64,000 bases of DNA, taken from the NCBI RefSeq assembly GCF_900116375.1, contig NZ_UETB01000016.1, positions 27,500 through 91,499 of the forward strand, given 5' to 3'. The notes beneath the pieces are model-generated. The model had not been told where the DNA came from. It did not search any database and saw only the letters and a list, made by a program, of their open reading frames with translations. This document shows, one piece after another, positions 61,901-64,000 of this stretch; position 1 is the stretch's first letter, and each line of letters begins with the position of its first letter. The stretch comes from Georgenia satyanarayanai (lineage in GTDB: Bacteria > Actinomycetota > Actinomycetes > Actinomycetales > Actinomycetaceae). The translations under genes and the position numbers were made by a program.

Positions 61901-64000
61901 TGACGTTCCACGCGAACGAGGCCGTCGCCGTCGACGAGGGCAACGTCGTCGTGCGCACGGGGGCGACCGAGGACCGGGTCCCGACCGCCCTCGCCCCCGA
62001 CTCGGGCGAGGTGGCCGGCGAGCTGCTGCCCACCACGGTGGGCGAGGACGCGAACCCGTTCCAGATCTACGAGATCACCCTCACCGAGGAGCAGGCCGCC
62101 GAGGAGGAGCTCCACCTCAGCTGGTCCGGCACCGGCGACGACCGCCGTGTCTCCGCCTGGGTCTTCGACCACGGCGCCGGTGAGTGGCTGCTCAAGGACA
62201 GCGACCACGACGCGGACGGCGGGGAGGTGGCCCTGGACGTCACCGCCCGTGCGCAGGAGAACGTCGTGAGCGACGACGGCACCGTGCACCTCCTCGTGTG
62301 GCGCGGGCTGGTCGAGGAGCCGTGGGGGGACCGCGTCCACGAGCAGTACCCGGACGGCGCGGACTTCGACTGGGCCTTCAACCACGTGCCCGACACCCAG
62401 CTCTACGCCGAGGCGACCCCGTGGATGATGCTCGACATGTTCGAGCATCTCGTCGCGAACGCGGACGAGCGGAAGACCGAGCTCGTGCTCCACGCCGGTG
62501 ACTGGGTCAACCGCGAGTACCTGGACGACGAGTACCAGTGGTCGGACACCATCCGGGGTGCCGAGCTGCTCGAGGAGGCCGAGCTCCCGTACATGGTCTC
62601 GTGGGGCAACCACGACTACTCCCTCGAGCGCAACGGGCGGCTCATGCTGCAGAAGTACTTCCCGATGTCCCGCTTCGAGCAGAGCGTCGAGGGCACGCCC
62701 TTCGAGTTCGGCGGCAGCCACGACATCGACAACTTCTACTACACGGCCAACATCGACGGCGCGGACCTGCTCGTCCTCGCCGTGGGCTTCTGGTCGGCGG
62801 AGGACGACGACGCACCGGGCCTCGCGTGGGCGCAGGACGTCATCGAGGCGCACCCGGACCACACGATCATCCTCTCGACGCACCACCACCTCGTCGCCAG
62901 GTACCCGGACGCGCCCTTCTCCAACCAGCGGATCAACGACCTGCTCGTGGACCCGTACCCGAACGTCGTGCTGACGCTCAGCGGCCACAACTCCGGCAGC
63001 TTTGTCACGGCCCGGGAGACGGACCACGGGACCCAGTCCTACGGCATCCTCACCGACTACCAGACGCGTCCGTGGGGTGGGCACGAGTTCTACAAGAACA
63101 TCAGCGTCGACGCCGAGAACGGGCTGCTGTACATCAACACCTACTCGCCGTGGCTGGACGCGTGGACCTCCGACGGGCGCTGGCACTCGCCGATCTCCGA
63201 GGACAAGGTGCCCGGATTCCACGGGGACGACTCGGAGAACTTCGTCCTCGAGCTCGACCTCGGTGGGGAGCAGCGACGGACGCTCGCGGCCTCCGCGCTC
63301 ACCCTCGCGGTGGGGACGCCGGCCCAGGTCGGTGAGCCGGTGACGGTGGTGGGTCCCGAGACGGCCACGGTGCCCCTCACCGGCATCGAGCCGGGGACGA
63401 CGTACGAGTGGTACGTCGACGTGGCCGACGACGGTGGGAACGTCACGCGGAGCGCGACCCGTCAGCTCGTGGTCGCCGCGGCCGAGCCGGAGGAGCCGAC
63501 GGAGGAGCCGACGGATCCGAGTGAGCCGGAGGAGCCGACCGAGGAGCCGACGGACCCGACCGACCCGGAGGAGCCGACGGACCCGACCGAGGAGCCGACC
63601 GACCCGACCGACCCGACCGACCCGGAGGAGCCGGGCCAGCCGCAGCCCGACCGTCGTACCGCGGAGTTCCACCTGTCCAACAGCTGGGCCGGGTCCACGG
63701 ACGTGCACTTCATGTACGGCCGCTGGGTCGATGAGGTGCTCATCGGTGACTGGGACGGCAACGGCAAGGACACCATCGCGGTGCGTCGTGGGAACCGGTT
63801 CCACGTGTCCAACGCCCAGCAGGGCGGGGACGCGGACGTGGTCATCACCTACGGGCGTCCTGGTGACGTCATCCTCGTGGGTGACTGGGACGGGGACGGC
63901 ACCGACACCTTCGCGGTGCGCCGCGGGGCCGAGTACCACGTGAAGAACTCCCTGCGTGGTGGGGACGCCGACGTGGTGTTCCACTACGGCCGGGAGGCCG
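55969..64000 (+). CDS. Giant secreted protein with two metallophosphatase domains, 3' end missing
   Basis: At least 2677 residues; the frame is open to the window end. ATG 55969 (GTG 55924 also in frame). Signal ends PVASAAEP. Order: three GLUG-type beta-helix modules (about 34-345, 384-698, 709-1024), each beginning like GVLDGAGHRIAHLTYG and closing NLANETITVG; a fibronectin-like purple-acid-phosphatase module (1036-1134); calcineurin-like phosphatase 1 (1138-1390: LTDTQ, LHNGDVV, GNHDM, GHDHYM); DUF2341 plus LamG (1521-1841); Ig-like parts; phosphatase 2 (2131-2375: NHVPDTQ, HAGDWV, WGNHDYS, THHHL, SGHNSG); a Pro/Thr/Glu linker (about 2505-2561); and FG-GAP-like repeats with GDWDGDGTDTFAVRRG. 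Probably a cell-surface phosphoesterase taking phosphate from external sources. Both phosphatase sites keep their metal-binding Asp, Asn and His residues. Confidence 0.85.
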   Translation, partial: MPLRTLARRLLSLVLVSAFALTLVTPVASAAEPLEGIAGSGTEEDPYLLASAGDLLAVTEAINTATAEYGGRHYRLAADIDLDGASFPGIDRFEGVLDGAGHRIAHLTYGEGADGHRGLIRQLDGGTVRDLTIDGLTVHVEEQLRVAGIAVNATGGAVVEGNSVINADLSTGQQYVAAFVNDAREGVSVRDNWAHGSFTSERYPSAVVGYARYDVDIERNLVEAVVTATGNQAVGGMVLGYTGAYSKENAESHVRRNVLLDGAVTWHDGQDRLASGRVLGHVRSPGYVIEDNLANETITVGGERPEAPGEGNKHGTDTAPQLLAQQQTYTNLGWDLEQAWRWDTELSQPVPARAAQDLVLDELPVPVDPRPEQPEEPVDPDEPAPSLPDIAGDGTADAPFRIATAADLRTVADAINGDNAQYGGLHYVLAANIDFAGGAFAGIDEFRGVLDGAGHKIFNITYGPGADSDERALFRSLTGATVKNLTLDGVRAAVTQASQVAGITINATGGTVIDGNSVINAELSSGHQYVAAIAANAQRGVTVTNNWVQGSFRSARYPAAVVGYGRYGVEIRNNLVDAHVTAGGSRAHGGMLLSYQGAYNENDPGRVSENVLLGGKVDWRGASTVEAGRVLGIFRDEGFVVENNLANETITVGSERPDAPGAGNQHGTDTAPELLAQQQTYEDLGWDFESQWRWDEGLGHPVPHRAFLLGEGSESAPFEIRTPSDLEFLAERINGGDQSLLGGTHVQLLGDLDLTGREPFEGINTFDGVLDGRGHTITGLTYGPSEASASLGLVRDLSGTVRNVTLDGVRADGGDRTEPVAGLAVTLAGTADSPARVERVQLVDVELSAPAADVAGGVAATATNAVVVRNTVDVSVTAARAAGGVLGTLGNGVDVTLNLVEAAVTVLTDGGAGTEGVDAGLVGAVPGTGSTITRNVALGGVVDYIGAIDGFVGRIAGYTGHDGWTAEENLANVEITIGGETVTGPGTKNQHGTDATPAQLADKATYEQLGWSFTDDWRWDPDAGRPLLKYVLPEEYPNRITTTFYGDPATQRAFTWYHSIATDAPAVLLSTDAGFAPDATELVPATQHDSAHGETVHQAVATGLEPGTTYHYRVGDSVSEVWSATGTFRTPTGEGDFTFIDLTDTQAKASTEAELAAGTMRKALAAVPEAEFMLHNGDVVQDGDVEQDWVDMLGAAQDSLLATTIAPASGNHDMAPQAFVDHFMLEHPGGQDTTTGAYYSYTYNGAHFMVLNTNEDAEQAITDEQLAWLEQDAAAAREAGADWLVLTMHKGVYTAGNHADDSDILAMRDVLVPVIDELEIDLVLQGHDHYMSRTQVLEHDPDGVEGAGVVEMTRITEVVNGQRIEYHLDPEGTIYFMPNTAGAKHYRQIDETEHFDLEAYLRLFDRLGTPRAGTVETFTSVDVTEERLTVEVFQIRDGGAPTRVEGFGIDRQISPVEELLAALPDPADATLDDAAAVTAARAAVDELTRDQQRGLTGLGALTALELRMRELAGLVSTDGDVVAWADPEATSRQAIEVRNDTRRDFTDAPVRLTIAGTPDVAADELTFTSADGAPLSHEVEHWEPGATSTVWIRLPLLAAESTTSVWAYYGGGDATNDPTDVWSGGYALVEHFTQDTAAGEQRVDSTGQHTGTLVGADLIATPTDGGTLESRFAGSRLQYPGDVGGGFGTLTVSGVYSFTPEDLAALEGGDGAIVAKQRVGADAAFFHGVAPDGSVKAYRGGSTPTVQVPADGKPHLVTQVYDGMTSAVFVDGVEQYQGQDERSFTASDHGVLTTIGDVDSGDGTLAAPFHGSIDEVQIAGFGFLPEFEAFRHANYVGDAVTYGARVERGDEPLSLVVGGPAGGTEVEAGPVTFSGSLSERAVVTATVAGREVLSATVDAGSFTLDVPVFATGSQGVTLSARSVSDGDEVSGSVVVDLVVTDTVAPAAPAVEESGVEPGATEVTLSATPRTGQPEPVEVTFHANEAVAVDEGNVVVRTGATEDRVPTALAPDSGEVAGELLPTTVGEDANPFQIYEITLTEEQAAEEELHLSWSGTGDDRRVSAWVFDHGAGEWLLKDSDHDADGGEVALDVTARAQENVVSDDGTVHLLVWRGLVEEPWGDRVHEQYPDGADFDWAFNHVPDTQLYAEATPWMMLDMFEHLVANADERKTELVLHAGDWVNREYLDDEYQWSDTIRGAELLEEAELPYMVSWGNHDYSLERNGRLMLQKYFPMSRFEQSVEGTPFEFGGSHDIDNFYYTANIDGADLLVLAVGFWSAEDDDAPGLAWAQDVIEAHPDHTIILSTHHHLVARYPDAPFSNQRINDLLVDPYPNVVLTLSGHNSGSFVTARETDHGTQSYGILTDYQTRPWGGHEFYKNISVDAENGLLYINTYSPWLDAWTSDGRWHSPISEDKVPGFHGDDSENFVLELDLGGEQRRTLAASALTLAVGTPAQVGEPVTVVGPETATVPLTGIEPGTTYEWYVDVADDGGNVTRSATRQLVVAAAEPEEPTEEPTDPSEPEEPTEEPTDPTDPEEPTDPTEEPTDPTDPTDPEEPGQPQPDRRTAEFHLSNSWAGSTDVHFMYGRWVDEVLIGDWDGNGKDTIAVRRGNRFHVSNAQQGGDADVVITYGRPGDVILVGDWDGDGTDTFAVRRGAEYHVKNSLRGGDADVVFHYGREA

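Noticed and set aside
1..64000. CRISPR array, tRNA, rRNA, integrase or transposase
   Set aside because: None seen. The regular repeats at 31360-31500 and 49334-49477 have no unique spacers and are simple tandem repeats.

Overview
The window is about 64 kb of very GC-rich DNA, with G or C at nearly every third codon position, frequent GTG starts, and many genes joined by 4-nt ATGA or GTGA overlaps. Gene content (DUF222/HNH protein, TRAP transporter, two-domain laccase, lipoproteins, PadR and TetR regulators, secreted proteins with GDWDGDG repeats) points to a Gram-positive actinobacterium, most likely of the order Micrococcales. I cannot fix the genus. I saw no tRNA, rRNA, CRISPR array, integrase or transposase.

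Layout. 1-10.5 kb: 5'-end of a P-type ATPase gene (cut by the window edge), a secreted AMIN-like protein, a TetR-MMPL exporter pair, NAD(P)H-hydrate dehydratase with a histidine phosphatase, two PH-domain membrane proteins and a VOC protein. 10.5-17.4 kb: a five-gene operon (fused carboxymuconolactone decarboxylase/peroxidase-like protein, FecBCD-type ABC importer, FAD/NAD(P)-binding protein). It is preceded by its own promoter, a palindromic operator and a 33-codon leader ORF packed with Cys and Met codons. 17.4-21.5 kb: glpD-glpF-glpK. 21.7-31.3 kb: membrane acyltransferase, beta-propeller protein, AztD-like zinc lipoprotein under a Fur-family box, FAH-family hydrolase, HIT protein, TRAP transporter with a CRP-like site, DUF1349 protein and GNAT. 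31.3-39.5 kb: a 20-bp tandem array, a CNNM/CBS pair, an amino-acid ABC importer, and an ABC exporter with a LolA-like lipid-binding protein. 39.7-47.1 kb: secreted oxidative cluster of two-domain laccase, a 1334-residue ThuA/sugar-dehydrogenase protein and a cupredoxin with five tandem 98-residue repeats. 47.4-55.8 kb: secreted beta-helix protein, membrane protein with an in-frame stop before a repeat tail, PadR-DUF1048-ABC exporter operon, HNH protein, methyltransferase, and a luciferase-like monooxygenase with a SnoaL-like partner. 55.9-64 kb: a giant secreted protein with two metallophosphatase domains, running off the window.

The most unusual observations are: (1) the Cys/Met leader peptide, which suggests sulfur amino-acid attenuation of an operon whose transporter type would normally be called a siderophore system; (2) a dispersed GC-rich repeat with the core GCTGTCGGCGG, found between genes and also inserted in frame inside two proteins of that same operon; (3) the secreted copper/oxidase cluster, two of whose proteins share an uncharacterised C-terminal domain; (4) the double-phosphatase giant protein. 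Functional calls rest on motifs read by eye; no database search was possible.
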